Shown: piece by piece, positions 1 through 7,661 of the stretch
How the letters are laid out: every line of letters starts with the position of its first letter
Position numbering within the stretch: the stretch's first letter is position 1
Source: Bacillota bacterium
Lineage (GTDB): Bacteria; Bacillota; Clostridia; Oscillospirales; Acutalibacteraceae
DNA length: 24,062 bases
Reading direction: 5' to 3'
Assembly (NCBI GenBank): GCA_023391275.1
Contig: JAEWBE010000042.1
Span: forward strand, 1-24,062
Notes under the pieces: model-generated
Told to the model about the DNA's origin: nothing
Database searches by the model: none
What the model saw: only the letters and a program-made list of their open reading frames with translations
Made by a program: the position numbers and the translations under genes

Positions 1-164
1 TTGGAAGGCTGCACCGGGCAAAGGAGCTTTACGTCCTTTAGGCTGACGCTTTGTTTAGTAGAAGAAAATCCCGTTCCGATACTGCCATTCAGGCAATAGA
101 TGGTATCACCGACCAGACTCCCGAAGGCAACGCTATTTCCCTGTCTGTAACGGACTAATTTCAA
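1..164 (-). CDS. FAH-family hydrolase, N-terminal part (runs off left edge)
   Basis: Only the first 54 codons are in the window. Reading leftward from a TTG start at 164, the protein begins MKLVRYRQGN, then has GSLVGDTIYCLNGS and ends near VKLLCPVQPS. That is the usual opening of fumarylacetoacetate-hydrolase family proteins (MKLVRxxxxG, GxLxGDxIYxLxG, VKLLxPVxPS). Family members cleave or hydrate acylpyruvates and 2,4-diketo acids in aromatic, sugar-acid and deoxy-sugar breakdown using a divalent metal; the metal site lies beyond the edge. A TTG start is chosen because an AGGAGGAG ribosome site (about 171-178) sits just before it and no better start is in frame. The gap to the livF stop is 24 bases, so it is the sixth gene of the liv operon. 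That couples the transporter to an intracellular enzyme and argues against plain amino acid uptake. Substrate unknown. Confidence 0.75.
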   Translation of the reverse strand, partial: MKLVRYRQGNSVAFGSLVGDTIYCLNGSIGTGFSSTKQSVSLKDVKLLCPVQPS

Positions 165-188
165 AGGAACTCCTCCTCGATAATATGG

Positions 189-899
189 TTAACCGCCAAG
201 ATATGCCTTTTTGATCTGTGGACTGTTGAGCAGTTCCTGGCTGTTACCCGATTGAATGATATGACCTACTTCCAACACATAGGTGCGGTCGGAAATCGTC
301 ATAGCCCCATACGCATTCTGCTCAACGATAATGACCGGAATGTTGCGCGTCTTATTGATGGCTACGATAGCGTCAAACATTTCATCAACAATGACAGGAG
401 CCAACCCAAGGGACGGTTCGTCAAACATGATAAGTTTTGGGTCGGACATCAGCCCCCTCGCAATGGCAAGCATCTGCTGTTCGCCGCCCGAAAGCGTGCC
501 GGCCTGCTGCCTGGCGCGTTCCTTTAACCGCGGAAAAAGTTCATATCCTTCCCCCATTGCCTTTTCCATTTGGGCCTTGGAATATTTTTTATTGTAGGCA
601 CCCATTTGCAGATTTTCATAAACAGACATCTGGGGAAAAACCTCACGACCCTCCGGAACATATACGATGCCCTTTTGGACAATCTTATGTGCCTTGATGT
701 CACTGATGGTGTCACCCTGGAATTCAACTGAACCTTTTTTCGGCTTGCAAAGTCCAATTATACTCTTTAACAGCGTTGATTTTCCCGCGCCATTCGCACC
801 AATAATGGAAACGATTTCGTGCTCATTGATCTCCACTGATACGTCGAAGAGAGCCTGTACTTTGCCATAGAAGATATCTATATTGTTGACTTTAAGCAT
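189..899 (-). CDS. livF: LIV-type ABC transporter ATPase LivF
   Basis: This is a 236-residue cytoplasmic ATPase that energises the LivHM permease. Visible motifs are the Walker A segment GANGAGKST near residue 38, the signature LSGGEQQ, Walker B LIMFDEP, and VEQN in place of the usual switch-region histidine context, as is typical of LivF. Length matches the family (about 233-240). A longer reading frame extends upstream to 1010, but the start at 899 is preferred: it gives the family N-terminus MLKVNNIDIFYG and is preceded by GGAGGAGAGG at a good distance. It lies 16 bases after livG and 24 bases before the FAH-family gene. Family membership is clear; branched-chain amino acid specificity is not implied, since the same family moves amides, urea, dicarboxylates and other small polar compounds. 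Confidence 0.95.
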   Translation of the reverse strand: MLKVNNIDIFYGKVQALFDVSVEINEHEIVSIIGANGAGKSTLLKSIIGLCKPKKGSVEFQGDTISDIKAHKIVQKGIVYVPEGREVFPQMSVYENLQMGAYNKKYSKAQMEKAMGEGYELFPRLKERARQQAGTLSGGEQQMLAIARGLMSDPKLIMFDEPSLGLAPVIVDEMFDAIVAINKTRNIPVIIVEQNAYGAMTISDRTYVLEVGHIIQSGNSQELLNSPQIKKAYLGG

Positions 900-915
900 T
901 GTTACCTCTCCTCCG

Positions 916-1689
916 TTAATCAATTTTGTACTTGTCGCCCAAATAGGCCTTAATAACTTCACGATTATTCTTAATCTCCGTGGGAGTTCCTTCGGCAATT
1001 TTCGCACCAAAGTTCAGTACGGTAATTTGATTGCTGATATTCATGACGACATCCATGTTGTGTTCTATAAGAAAAATATCAATTCCCGTATCAAATGTTT
1101 TGAGAATGATGTTGACAAATTCCACACGCTCCGATGCATTCAGCCCCGCTGCAGGCTCATCCAGTAACAGCAGCTTGGGTGCGGTCATCAGGGCCCTGCC
1201 CAACTCAGTCATCTTCTGTTTGCCATACGGCAGTGAACTGACACATTCGTTCTTCACATCAGAAAGGCCGATGAAATTGAGAACTTCCTCCGCTTTTTCC
1301 TTTAATAACTTCTCTTCCTGCCCGGCTTTTCTAAAATTGTAAATGAAGCGGAGAATGCCCATCTGGGTAAGCTGATGCCCACCGATCATTAAATTCTCCA
1401 GTACAGACATGGAAGTAAAAAGCTTTAGATTCTGGAAGGTCCTCCCAATGCCGAGACGTGCAATCTGAAAAGTGGGAAGCCCGCTGGTCCGGGTATCACC
1501 AAAGGAGATTTCGCCGCTGGTAACCGGGGTCACGCCGGTAATCATATTGACCGTTGTCGTTTTTCCCGCACCGTTCGGGCCAATCAGTGCATGGATGCTG
1601 CGTTCCTTCATTTCAAACGAAAGGTCGTGAACAGCCACAAGACCGGAAAAACTTTTTACAACATTGTCCAGTTTTAATATTGTTTTCAC
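916..1689 (-). CDS. livG: LIV-type ABC transporter ATPase LivG
   Basis: This is a 257-residue ATPase, partner of LivF. Walker A is GPNGAGKTT near residue 37. The signature region SLPYGKQKMTELGRAL has the family-typical LPYGxQ form in place of LSGGQ, followed by Walker B LLLLDEPAAGLN and switch histidine IEHNMD. The DEPAAGLN and LPYG features distinguish LivG from LivF. The start codon is GTG and overlaps the livM TGA by four bases (GTGA), so translation is probably coupled. The C-terminus GDKYKID is usual for the family. Role: ATP hydrolysis at the inner face of the membrane to drive uptake of the ligand delivered by LivK. Confidence 0.95.
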   Translation of the reverse strand: MKTILKLDNVVKSFSGLVAVHDLSFEMKERSIHALIGPNGAGKTTTVNMITGVTPVTSGEISFGDTRTSGLPTFQIARLGIGRTFQNLKLFTSMSVLENLMIGGHQLTQMGILRFIYNFRKAGQEEKLLKEKAEEVLNFIGLSDVKNECVSSLPYGKQKMTELGRALMTAPKLLLLDEPAAGLNASERVEFVNIILKTFDTGIDIFLIEHNMDVVMNISNQITVLNFGAKIAEGTPTEIKNNREVIKAYLGDKYKID

Positions 1690-2672
1690 TGTCTTGTCCT
1701 ACCTTCCTTCATCTTTTTGGGAATCCAAAATCTGCCCAGCCTGTGTTTGCTCTTTTCCGTAAACAGGGAAACAATTCCGTTGGGCAGGAATACCGCAAAC
1801 AGCAGCGTAATAATGCTGAATACGAGCCAATAATAATTCTCCATAAAGCGGAGGAATTCCGGCACGAGCGTGACAACGACGGCGCCGATGATATTGCCGG
1901 GGACAGAGCCGATTCCGCCGAGCATCAGCATAACCAAATAGTTAATCGAAAAATCCTGATTGAAGGTCGTAGGATTGATATAACCCATCACATTAGCGTA
2001 CAACGCGCCGGCAAAACAACCGTACATCGTTGCAAGGGTGAACGCGAGAATCTTTAACTTAGATACGTCAATACCACAAGCTTCGACCGCTTCGACATTA
2101 TCTCGGATTGCCTTGAACACGCGGCCCCACTTAGAGTAGACAACGCGTGCGGCGAAAACTGCCAGCAGCACCCCGAGCACGAGGTATAAGTAATAATTTT
2201 TCAACGCATTATCAAATGTAATCCCGAAGAGCTGCAAACGAGGGATGCGCTGTAAACCTTGGGCGCCTCCGGTAAAATCAATCCAGTTCGTCATTACCAG
2301 ACGCACAATTTCACTGAATCCGATGGTCGTTAGGGAAAGATACACCCCCTTGACGCGCAGGCTTGGGTAGCCAAGGCACTTCCCAATGAGAAAGCCCATT
2401 AAAATGGCTGCAATGATTCCAACCCATACCGGAAGGTTCAGCTTCATACACAGCAGAGACGACGCATATGCGCCGCATGAAAAGATACCGGCTGTGCCAA
2501 GGTTCATCTGCCCGGTTAACCCTGTAATGAAGTTTAGCCCCATGACCACAATCATGTTGATTAGGACCTGATCGAACAGCAACTGATGGTAACCGTTTTT
2601 ATCAACAATCGGCAGTATCACCAATACGATCGACAGGATTATAAGGAGCACTATTTTAATATTTTTTTTCAT
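1686..2672 (-). CDS. livM: LIV-type ABC transporter permease LivM
   Basis: This is a 328-residue membrane permease with about nine to ten hydrophobic segments. The family-typical stretch GYPSLRVKGVYLSLTTIGF is near residue 105, and a conserved cytoplasmic loop (SKWGRVFKAIRDNVEAVEACGID, about 185-207) contacts the ATPases. The N-terminus MKKNIKIV followed by a hydrophobic run is a first transmembrane helix. It is preceded by AGGAG, lies 17 bases from the livH stop and overlaps livG by four bases. It pairs with LivH to form the translocation channel. The positively charged C-terminal tail after the last helix is somewhat long, but total length is normal for LivM. Confidence 0.94.
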   Translation of the reverse strand: MKKNIKIVLLIILSIVLVILPIVDKNGYHQLLFDQVLINMIVVMGLNFITGLTGQMNLGTAGIFSCGAYASSLLCMKLNLPVWVGIIAAILMGFLIGKCLGYPSLRVKGVYLSLTTIGFSEIVRLVMTNWIDFTGGAQGLQRIPRLQLFGITFDNALKNYYLYLVLGVLLAVFAARVVYSKWGRVFKAIRDNVEAVEACGIDVSKLKILAFTLATMYGCFAGALYANVMGYINPTTFNQDFSINYLVMLMLGGIGSVPGNIIGAVVVTLVPEFLRFMENYYWLVFSIITLLFAVFLPNGIVSLFTEKSKHRLGRFWIPKKMKEGRTRQ

Positions 2673-2689
2673 ACTCTATTCTCCTATCG

Positions 2690-3565
2690 TCATCGATTTT
2701 TGCGGTATCCCAAAACACCGGATGGATTGATAAGCAGGAATAATACCATCAGGATAAATGCCACGCAATCCTTATAAACGGCGGGAATTACGGTTGTACT
2801 AAGGTTTTCTACAATTCCCAAGATCATGCCGCCTACAATTGCGCCGGGCGTATACCCAAATCCGCCAACCACGCCTGCAGCAAAACCTTTTAGCCCAATC
2901 ATATTTGCCATTGTCGCGTCGATGTTGAACAGCGGAATAATCATGATTCCAATAATTGTACAAACCATGGCGCTGAGTGCAATGGTAAAGGTAATATTTC
3001 TTGTAACATTAATGCCCATCAGTGTCGCGGCCTTTTTATTCTGCTGCACACAGCGCATCGCTTTTCCGGTCCTTGTTTTTTTAAAGAATATTTGAAGACC
3101 GATAACCAATATAGTAGATACGACGATAATCCAGATATTCGCCGTAGGAATTACAATATTGCCAAAGTGCACAGTCCCCTGCAAAAATTCAGGTAAAGTA
3201 AACGGGGTGGGTCCCCATATCAAACGAGTTGCTTCCGAAATGATCCGGCCAAGAATCACGGTTCCCATAACCGCGAAAACGGGAGTTGACATGTTGCGCA
3301 AGGGATTGAATATACCGATGGCGACCGCTGATCCAAGCAGGAACATGATAAGTAATGACGCCAAAACACCAATAATCGGATTGACTCCCATATTTACAAT
3401 AAAAGTACCGGCAAAAATATAGGCACCGATCATTATAAATTTATCATGGCTGAAGTTCAGTAACCCGGTCGAGTTCCACACGAGCGTATATTCTATTCCG
3501 ACAAGCGCGTATATGTAGCCCATGGCTATGCCGCTAATAATTAGCTGTAACGCGTTTTCTAACAT
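2690..3565 (-). CDS. livH: LIV-type ABC transporter permease LivH
   Basis: This is a 291-residue polytopic membrane permease. The N-terminus (MLENALQLIISGIAMG followed by YIYALVGIEYTLVWNSTGLL) and the loop TRTGKAMRCVQQNKKAATLMGIN (about 180-202) are LivH hallmarks, as is the glycine-rich segment GFAAGVVGGFGYTPGAIVGG near the C-terminus. The frame is open upstream to 3631, but the start at 3565 gives the family N-terminus and has GGAAGGAG upstream. It is separated from livK by 92 bases that hold a hairpin but no good promoter, so it probably shares the livK transcript. Confidence 0.94.
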   Translation of the reverse strand: MLENALQLIISGIAMGYIYALVGIEYTLVWNSTGLLNFSHDKFIMIGAYIFAGTFIVNMGVNPIIGVLASLLIMFLLGSAVAIGIFNPLRNMSTPVFAVMGTVILGRIISEATRLIWGPTPFTLPEFLQGTVHFGNIVIPTANIWIIVVSTILVIGLQIFFKKTRTGKAMRCVQQNKKAATLMGINVTRNITFTIALSAMVCTIIGIMIIPLFNIDATMANMIGLKGFAAGVVGGFGYTPGAIVGGMILGIVENLSTTVIPAVYKDCVAFILMVLFLLINPSGVLGYRKNR

Positions 3566-3599
3566 TTGTGTGCGTCTCTCCTTCCCTTTTATAGTAGGA

Positions 3600-3629
3600 G
3601 TGCTGCCGCCCCTTTTGGTTTGGCAGCAC
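3600..3629 (-). promoter_or_regulatory. Intercistronic hairpin between livK and livH
   Basis: The arms GTGCTGCC (3600-3607) and GGCAGCAC (3622-3629) are perfect 8-base complements with a 14-base loop. In the transcript the structure follows the livK stop and precedes the livH ribosome site. No T-run follows it in the direction of transcription, so it is unlikely to be a full terminator. More likely it protects the 3' end of a livK-only mRNA or partially attenuates, giving more binding protein than permease, as is common for ABC operons. Confidence 0.6.
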
Positions 3630-3657
3630 ACGCCATACTAAGTGATCGTTCTGTGTT

Positions 3658-4890
3658 TTAGTCTACTTTTACTACGTTGAGAACCTTCGCTTCTTTATTG
3701 TGGAACTGAACTATTCTGACCTCATGAGCCATGTGGTTGCCTTTGTCCGAGGTTAATGTGCCGACGATTCCAGGGACATCCTTAGTCTGCGCAAGCGCGG
3801 TGCGGATTGCTTCGCGGTCGGTACTTCCCGCACGGGTGATTGCGTCACCAAGAGCAAGCATTGCACCATAATAGGCTGAAGCATACAGTTCCGGCTTGAT
3901 ATTGTATTTTTCCTCGAATTTTTTTGAAAAAGTTGTGACAGTGTCACTGGTATCATTGATAGTGAAATCTGTTTCGGCATACCAGTTTTCAATGTACTTG
4001 GCATCAACAAGATCCAGAACCTGTTTCATGGTGATCCCGGCGGAACACAGAACCGGCTTGTTCAAGTTCAGCTGGTAGGTCTGACGCGCGGTAAGAGCAA
4101 CTTCGGCGTCATCCGTCCAGGAAATCACGCAATCAACATTCTCACTCTTGAACTTCATAATCTGACCGGTTAGGTCTTTGTCACCGGAATTATGGCCTTC
4201 TTCTACAAGCTGGAGATTATTTTCCTGACAGTATTTCTCAATTACCATTTTGCCGCCGCTGCCGAAATCATTGTTATTGTAGGATAAGCCAATCTTCTTG
4301 GCACCCAACGTCTTCTGCGCGAACTGTGCAACCGCTTCAGCTGCAATATTGTCAGAAGGACGAATAGTGAATAACTCCGGATTGCTCAATGTGTCCAGTT
4401 TCGGGCTTGTACCACCTGATAAGAAGGGAACTTTTGCATTTTTGAAAAGGTCGCTGGTTGCCATAACATTACCGCTCTGGTGTGGGCCGATGACCGCTAC
4501 GACATCAGGATCGCTGATCAGTCTGTTTACCGCGTTGATTACAACAGCCGTATTGGACTGGTCATCAACCACTTCTAAAACAACTTTTTTACCCAGTAAA
4601 CCGCCTTTTGCATTAATTTCATCTACAGCAAGTTGAATGCCCTGTTGAGTTCTTGTGCCGGCTAAAGGAAAAACACCCGTAATACCGGTAGACACGCCGA
4701 TTTTGATTTCGCCATTAAATTTCACTTCACCGCCGGGCTGCACCGCAGCAGATGTTGTGCCGGACGTTACCGGAGCAGTGGATGCCGAGTTCTGTTGGTT
4801 GCACGCTGCCAATGAAGCCACAAGGCTTATGGAAAGGATTGCTGCGAACACCTTCTTGAAGACACGGACAGCTTTGTTTGAATTGGACAT
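3658..4890 (-). CDS. livK: LIV-type substrate-binding lipoprotein LivK
   Basis: This is a 410-residue extracytoplasmic binding protein. It opens with a basic n-region, a hydrophobic stretch and the lipobox SLAAC with the lipidated cysteine at residue 30, so it should be a membrane-anchored lipoprotein. A low-complexity Ser/Thr/Ala linker follows, then the periplasmic-binding fold type I: IGVSTGITGVFPLAGTRTQQG and GIQLAVDEINAKGGLLGKK near 60-100, and VIGPHQSGNVMATSDL near 150. The start at 4890 is chosen because AAGGAGG lies just upstream and the signal peptide begins there; the frame itself runs further up. It is first in the operon and close to a TTGACA promoter. Ligand: LivK relatives bind amino acids, amides, urea, aromatic acids and other small molecules; residues seen here do not settle it. 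Confidence 0.93.
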   Translation of the reverse strand: MSNSNKAVRVFKKVFAAILSISLVASLAACNQQNSASTAPVTSGTTSAAVQPGGEVKFNGEIKIGVSTGITGVFPLAGTRTQQGIQLAVDEINAKGGLLGKKVVLEVVDDQSNTAVVINAVNRLISDPDVVAVIGPHQSGNVMATSDLFKNAKVPFLSGGTSPKLDTLSNPELFTIRPSDNIAAEAVAQFAQKTLGAKKIGLSYNNNDFGSGGKMVIEKYCQENNLQLVEEGHNSGDKDLTGQIMKFKSENVDCVISWTDDAEVALTARQTYQLNLNKPVLCSAGITMKQVLDLVDAKYIENWYAETDFTINDTSDTVTTFSKKFEEKYNIKPELYASAYYGAMLALGDAITRAGSTDREAIRTALAQTKDVPGIVGTLTSDKGNHMAHEVRIVQFHNKEAKVLNVVKVD

Positions 4891-4977
4891 TACATTTCCT
4901 CCTTTTGATTTGAAATTCAAAATTTCTTTTCCCCAAAATTCGCGGAAACTGTACAAGACAAGCTGAAATCTTCAGAT

Positions 4978-5025
4978 TGTCTGATGACATGATATTAGAT
5001 TAACAAACTATTTCGTGATTGTCAA
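4978..5025 (-). promoter_or_regulatory. livK promoter with overlapping operator candidate
   Basis: On the minus strand a perfect -35 TTGACA (5020-5025) is followed after 17 bases by TAATCT (4997-5002, three of six consensus positions). The predicted start, near 4990, falls on an inverted repeat TGTC-TGAT-GACA (4978-4989). The 10 bases TTGTCTGATG (4977-4986) recur twice upstream of the ribokinase gene. An overlapping palindrome, TCAGA-TTG-TCTGA (4972-4984), also covers this site. Position over the start site suggests repression, plausibly by the adjacent GntR protein. Confidence 0.55.
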
Positions 5026-5121
5026 TAATATTTTTTGAAATTTGCTTATTATTTAACATTTCAACAATCAACAATTAAAGGTCATATTATAAGACAATAG
5101 GATGAACTTTTAATCTTCGTC

Positions 5122-5150
5122 TTGCATTTCCCTGCATTTTTTATTATACT
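5122..5150 (+). promoter_or_regulatory. Promoter of the first GntR gene
   Basis: TTGCAT (5122-5127), a 17-base spacer and TATACT (5145-5150, five of six) form a reasonable sigma-A promoter, giving a leader of about 90 bases. Within that leader, TTGTCAGACTACAG (5204-5217) contains TCAGAC, the core of the motif seen at livK and rbsK, so autoregulation is possible. The rest of 4891-5247 is AT-rich with no other gene. Confidence 0.45.
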
Positions 5151-5247
5151 TGCTTTAAGAGATTTATATTTTAAACAAACGGATGACAAGAGGCTGTGAA
5201 TTTTTGTCAGACTACAGACCATTATAATGCAACACAGGGGGAACTGT

Positions 5248-5958
5248 ATGAAACCAATTACTCGATTATCCATCACCGATCAGGTTGTGGAGACTCTTAA
5301 AGAGAATATCATGAACGGCACTTATTCTAAGGGTGATAAATTGCCGCCAGAACACGAACTGAGCCAACAGCTTCAAGTAGGCCGTTCCACCATAAGAGAA
5401 GCCATGCGTGTTTTGCAGGCAATCAATTACGTGGAAATTATCCACGGCCGCGGCGCTTTTGTGGCCGAGCCGAAAGATATAACGGAAAATGCGGTGAAGA
5501 ATTGGTTCGCGGTCAACAGCTATAAGATCACAGATATTATGGACGTCCGTCTGACAGTGGAGCAAATGTCGGTGCGCCTCTGCGTTAAGAACATGACGCA
5601 GAAGGAGCTTACCGAACTACATGAAATTCAGCAGAATTTTATCGACGCGGTTCATATGGACGAATCCAGCAATAAACTTGCCCTGTATGATGAATACTTT
5701 CATCGTTGCATTGCGCAGGGCTCTCATAATCCCCTCCTCGTTACCATTAATCAGCAAATTTCCGATTCGATGCGCTCATATCGTATGCACTCTTTTTCAA
5801 TCAGGGTAAATTGTATTAATGCCGTGCAGCCGCATCAGAATATTATTAGCGCCATCGAAATGAGGGACGTGCAGAAAGCGGAAGCCGCTATGGCATCCCA
5901 TATAAAAGTTTCCCTGCAGGACATGGCGGAAACAATCGAAAAAAGCACTCTTGCATAA
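5248..5958 (+). CDS. GntR-family (FadR/FCD subfamily) transcription regulator
   Basis: This 236-residue regulator has an N-terminal winged helix (about 8-75: DQVVETLKENIMNGTYSKGD, then EHELSQQLQVGRSTIREAMR, then a wing GRGAFVAEP). The C-terminal FCD ligand domain (about 90-225) carries the usual metal-binding acid and histidines (DEYFH, PHQN, ASHI). FCD regulators usually sense sugar acids, hydroxy acids or related carboxylates, often with a bound metal. The frame opens at 5227, but the start at 5248 has AGGGGG six bases upstream and gives the usual N-terminus. It is divergent from livK and is the natural candidate to control the liv/FAH operon and, through a shared motif, the ribokinase operon. 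This assignment is inference. The gene ends at a strong terminator. Confidence 0.92.
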   Translation: MKPITRLSITDQVVETLKENIMNGTYSKGDKLPPEHELSQQLQVGRSTIREAMRVLQAINYVEIIHGRGAFVAEPKDITENAVKNWFAVNSYKITDIMDVRLTVEQMSVRLCVKNMTQKELTELHEIQQNFIDAVHMDESSNKLALYDEYFHRCIAQGSHNPLLVTINQQISDSMRSYRMHSFSIRVNCINAVQPHQNIISAIEMRDVQKAEAAMASHIKVSLQDMAETIEKSTLA

Positions 5959-5984
5959 TCAATGACTTTTTGTCCGTTTTCCCT

Positions 5985-6031
5985 ATAAAGATGAGCGGCG
6001 CAGCCACACGGCTTGCGCCGCTCATCTTTAT
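5985..6031. terminator. Bidirectional terminator between gntR and SDR genes
   Basis: A long stem spans 5985-6031. The outer arms read TAAAGATGAGCGGCGC and its complement. An inner AGCC/GGCT pairing continues the stem past a one-base bulge, closed by ACAC. Both genes converge on it, and T-rich sequence follows on the plus strand (TTTCTACTGTTTTT). It ends three bases from the SDR stop codon. Confidence 0.9.
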
Positions 6032-6033
6032 TT

Positions 6034-6810
6034 CTACTGTTTTTCCCAGGAAAAACAAGGATTCTGTACACAAAATTTGCCACCGGTAACTTCGATATTG
6101 ACACCATTAATGTAGGAAGCAGCATCGGATGCAAGGAATACAAGCGTATTTGCCAAATCCTCCGGTTTACCAAGCCGGGGCAATGGAATATTGGCCTGTT
6201 GATTCGTCTGAGCTATCCAATCGTCCACTTTGGCCATCGGTGTTTCGATTACACCCGGAATATAGGTAAGCACGCGAATTCCATAGCATGCCAACTCTGC
6301 GGCAAACGTTCTGGTTAAGCTGCACACAGCTGCCTTGGTCGCACCGTATGGTCCGGAACCTGCTGCGGGGAAAACAGACTGGAATGAGCCCGCATTAAAA
6401 ATAACCCCGCCGCCTTTTATCATGTATTTGGCTGCAAGCTTGCATCCATTGAACACCGCCGTCAGGTTTGTGCTGATCATGCGGTTCCACTCCTCCGACG
6501 AAACATCCAACATCTTATGGTGCCCGGGTATTCCCGCATTGTTCACCCATACGTCGATTCGACCGAAATGTTCGTCCGCATTCCGGGCAAACTGCTCAAA
6601 GCTTGTCTCATCTGTAATATCAATTGATTCGCCATAAACATCCACCCCCTTTTCTTTCAGTCTGGCACACGCGGCCTCCAGATTCTGTGCATTGCGGCTG
6701 CAGATAGCAACCTTGCATTGCTCTGCACCAAATGCTTCTGCGGCAGCAAATCCGATTCCTGTCGCGCCTCCTGTGATAACAACAACTTTGCCCGTTAAAT
6801 TCAGCTGCAT
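6034..6810 (-). CDS. Short-chain dehydrogenase/reductase (SDR)
   Basis: This 258-residue NAD(P)-dependent oxidoreductase has a Rossmann fold. Motifs are the nucleotide loop GGATGIG (residues 14-20), NNAG (90-93) and the catalytic triad Ser142, Tyr155, Lys159 (YGATK), followed by PGVIETPM. Length is typical for a classical SDR. The last dozen residues (CVQNPCFSWEKQ) go beyond the usual GG motif end and are not conserved features I recognise. GGGGAG precedes the ATG at 6810. Neighbours (FCD regulators, FAH-family hydrolase, sugar kinase) suggest oxidation of a sugar, sugar acid or deoxy-keto-acid; in the non-phosphorylating rhamnose and fucose routes an SDR acts just before an FAH-family hydrolase. 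Substrate here is unproven. Confidence 0.92.
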   Translation of the reverse strand: MQLNLTGKVVVITGGATGIGFAAAEAFGAEQCKVAICSRNAQNLEAACARLKEKGVDVYGESIDITDETSFEQFARNADEHFGRIDVWVNNAGIPGHHKMLDVSSEEWNRMISTNLTAVFNGCKLAAKYMIKGGGVIFNAGSFQSVFPAAGSGPYGATKAAVCSLTRTFAAELACYGIRVLTYIPGVIETPMAKVDDWIAQTNQQANIPLPRLGKPEDLANTLVFLASDAASYINGVNIEVTGGKFCVQNPCFSWEKQ

Positions 6811-6849
6811 AATTGCGTTCTCCCCAAATTTTCTTTCACTTTCCTCTTG

Positions 6850-6947
6850 ATTCTATCAGAATAGCACAAACAATTTGAAAAGTAAATATAAAATAAAAAA
6901 TTTTAAATTTAAAATTTATTGATTTAATTTTTGTTTTATGTTATTCT
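6850..6947. promoter_or_regulatory. Divergent promoters of SDR and second GntR gene
   Basis: Rightward, for the GntR gene: TTGATT (6919-6924), 17 bases, TATTCT (6942-6947). Leftward, for the SDR: TTTACT (6881-6886 on the plus strand), 17 bases, TATTCT (6858-6863). A small inverted repeat ATTCT-ATC-AGAAT (6850-6862) covers the SDR -10, and its ATTCTAT half recurs over the GntR -10 (6943-6949). These are candidate operator halves for the GntR protein. Matches to consensus are moderate. Confidence 0.5.
6898..6917. repeat. Perfect 20-base AT palindrome between divergent promoters
   Basis: Half-site AAATTTTAAA is followed directly by its exact reverse complement. It lies between the two -35 boxes, one base upstream of the GntR -35 and 11 bases from the SDR -35. 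It contains no G or C, so chance is more likely than for mixed sequence, but its perfection and location make an operator or upstream element plausible. Confidence 0.5.
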
Positions 6948-7023
6948 ATGAACTAAAGAACGAAATTAAAAGAAGGCGATTGAAATTAAAATTAAGAAAA
7001 ATTTAGATGTTACTCTGTATGAA

Positions 7024-7659
7024 ATGATTAAAGATGACCTAATTAACGGTAAATACAAACCTGGCCAAAAAATTCTAATTGATGATATCACTGCAGAATA
7101 CGGTATCAGCCGTACGCCTGCTATTCAGGCGGTAAAGCTTTTGGTAAATGAAAACATTTTGGATCTGATGGATAATGGCAAGATCTTTGTGCCGATATAT
7201 TCGGCCAAGCAGATTTCCGATATTTGCGACACACGGCTGCTGATGGAAGAATACGCGATTCGTTTCATCTGTAAAGATCATAATGCATCCACGATTGATA
7301 TGCTTAATAAAATTGCCCGCCGATGTGACGAATATCTCCGTGAAGGCGACCAAGAAAAGTCCTGCAAGGAAGATCTGAGTTTCCATAAAGCGATCATCGC
7401 CGCAACAGGCAACGATTGTCTTCAGGATCTTTATACTAAAATTCAGGGGCGATTCATGGTCGCAAATTTTCTCACCCTCAGTTATGAGTTGCGTTTGCAG
7501 GATAAAGCCATAAGCGGTCATAAGGAAATTATGGAAAGTTTAATTGCATTTGACACAGCCGCGGCACAGCGAAGTATACAGGAACATATCTATGCTATTC
7601 GCGATAAGCTTGTCGATTTTAACCAGAAGGCAGAGTCGGAATCAGCAATCTCAGGTTAA
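7024..7659 (+). CDS. Second GntR-family (FCD) regulator, start codon uncertain
   Basis: From the first canonical ATG (7024) the protein has 211 residues. The winged helix shows KDDLINGKYKPGQKI, then ITAEYGISRTPAIQAVKLL and a short wing. The FCD domain carries EDLSFHK, GHKEIM and QEHI with the metal-binding histidines. Starting at 7024 removes most of the first helix that other GntR proteins have (LYExIxxxIxxGxYxPG), and no ribosome site precedes it. The frame stays open back to a TAA at 6967 and would add NLDVTLYE. The only ribosome-like site, AAGAAGG (6970-6976), sits eight bases before an ATT codon at 6985, which would give 224 residues. No ATG, GTG or TTG is in frame between. It is probably cotranscribed with the downstream dehydrogenase gene and probably controls it and the divergent SDR. 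Confidence 0.88.
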   Translation: MIKDDLINGKYKPGQKILIDDITAEYGISRTPAIQAVKLLVNENILDLMDNGKIFVPIYSAKQISDICDTRLLMEEYAIRFICKDHNASTIDMLNKIARRCDEYLREGDQEKSCKEDLSFHKAIIAATGNDCLQDLYTKIQGRFMVANFLTLSYELRLQDKAISGHKEIMESLIAFDTAAAQRSIQEHIYAIRDKLVDFNQKAESESAISG

Positions 7660-7661
7660 GG

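Noticed and set aside
283..597. Open frames on the plus strand across the liv genes
   Set aside because: They lie opposite well-supported ABC genes, have no ribosome sites and no recognisable protein features; the same applies to the antisense frames over the exporter, mrp, gpsA and kinase genes.
4891..5226. Possible riboswitch upstream of livK or the GntR gene
   Set aside because: Very AT-rich, with no stable multi-stem structure or terminator before either start codon.
5223..5228. Perfect TATAAT just before the first GntR gene
   Set aside because: The only nearby -35-like box (TTGTCA) is 13 bases away, too close, and the leader would be about a dozen bases; the promoter at 5122-5150 fits better.
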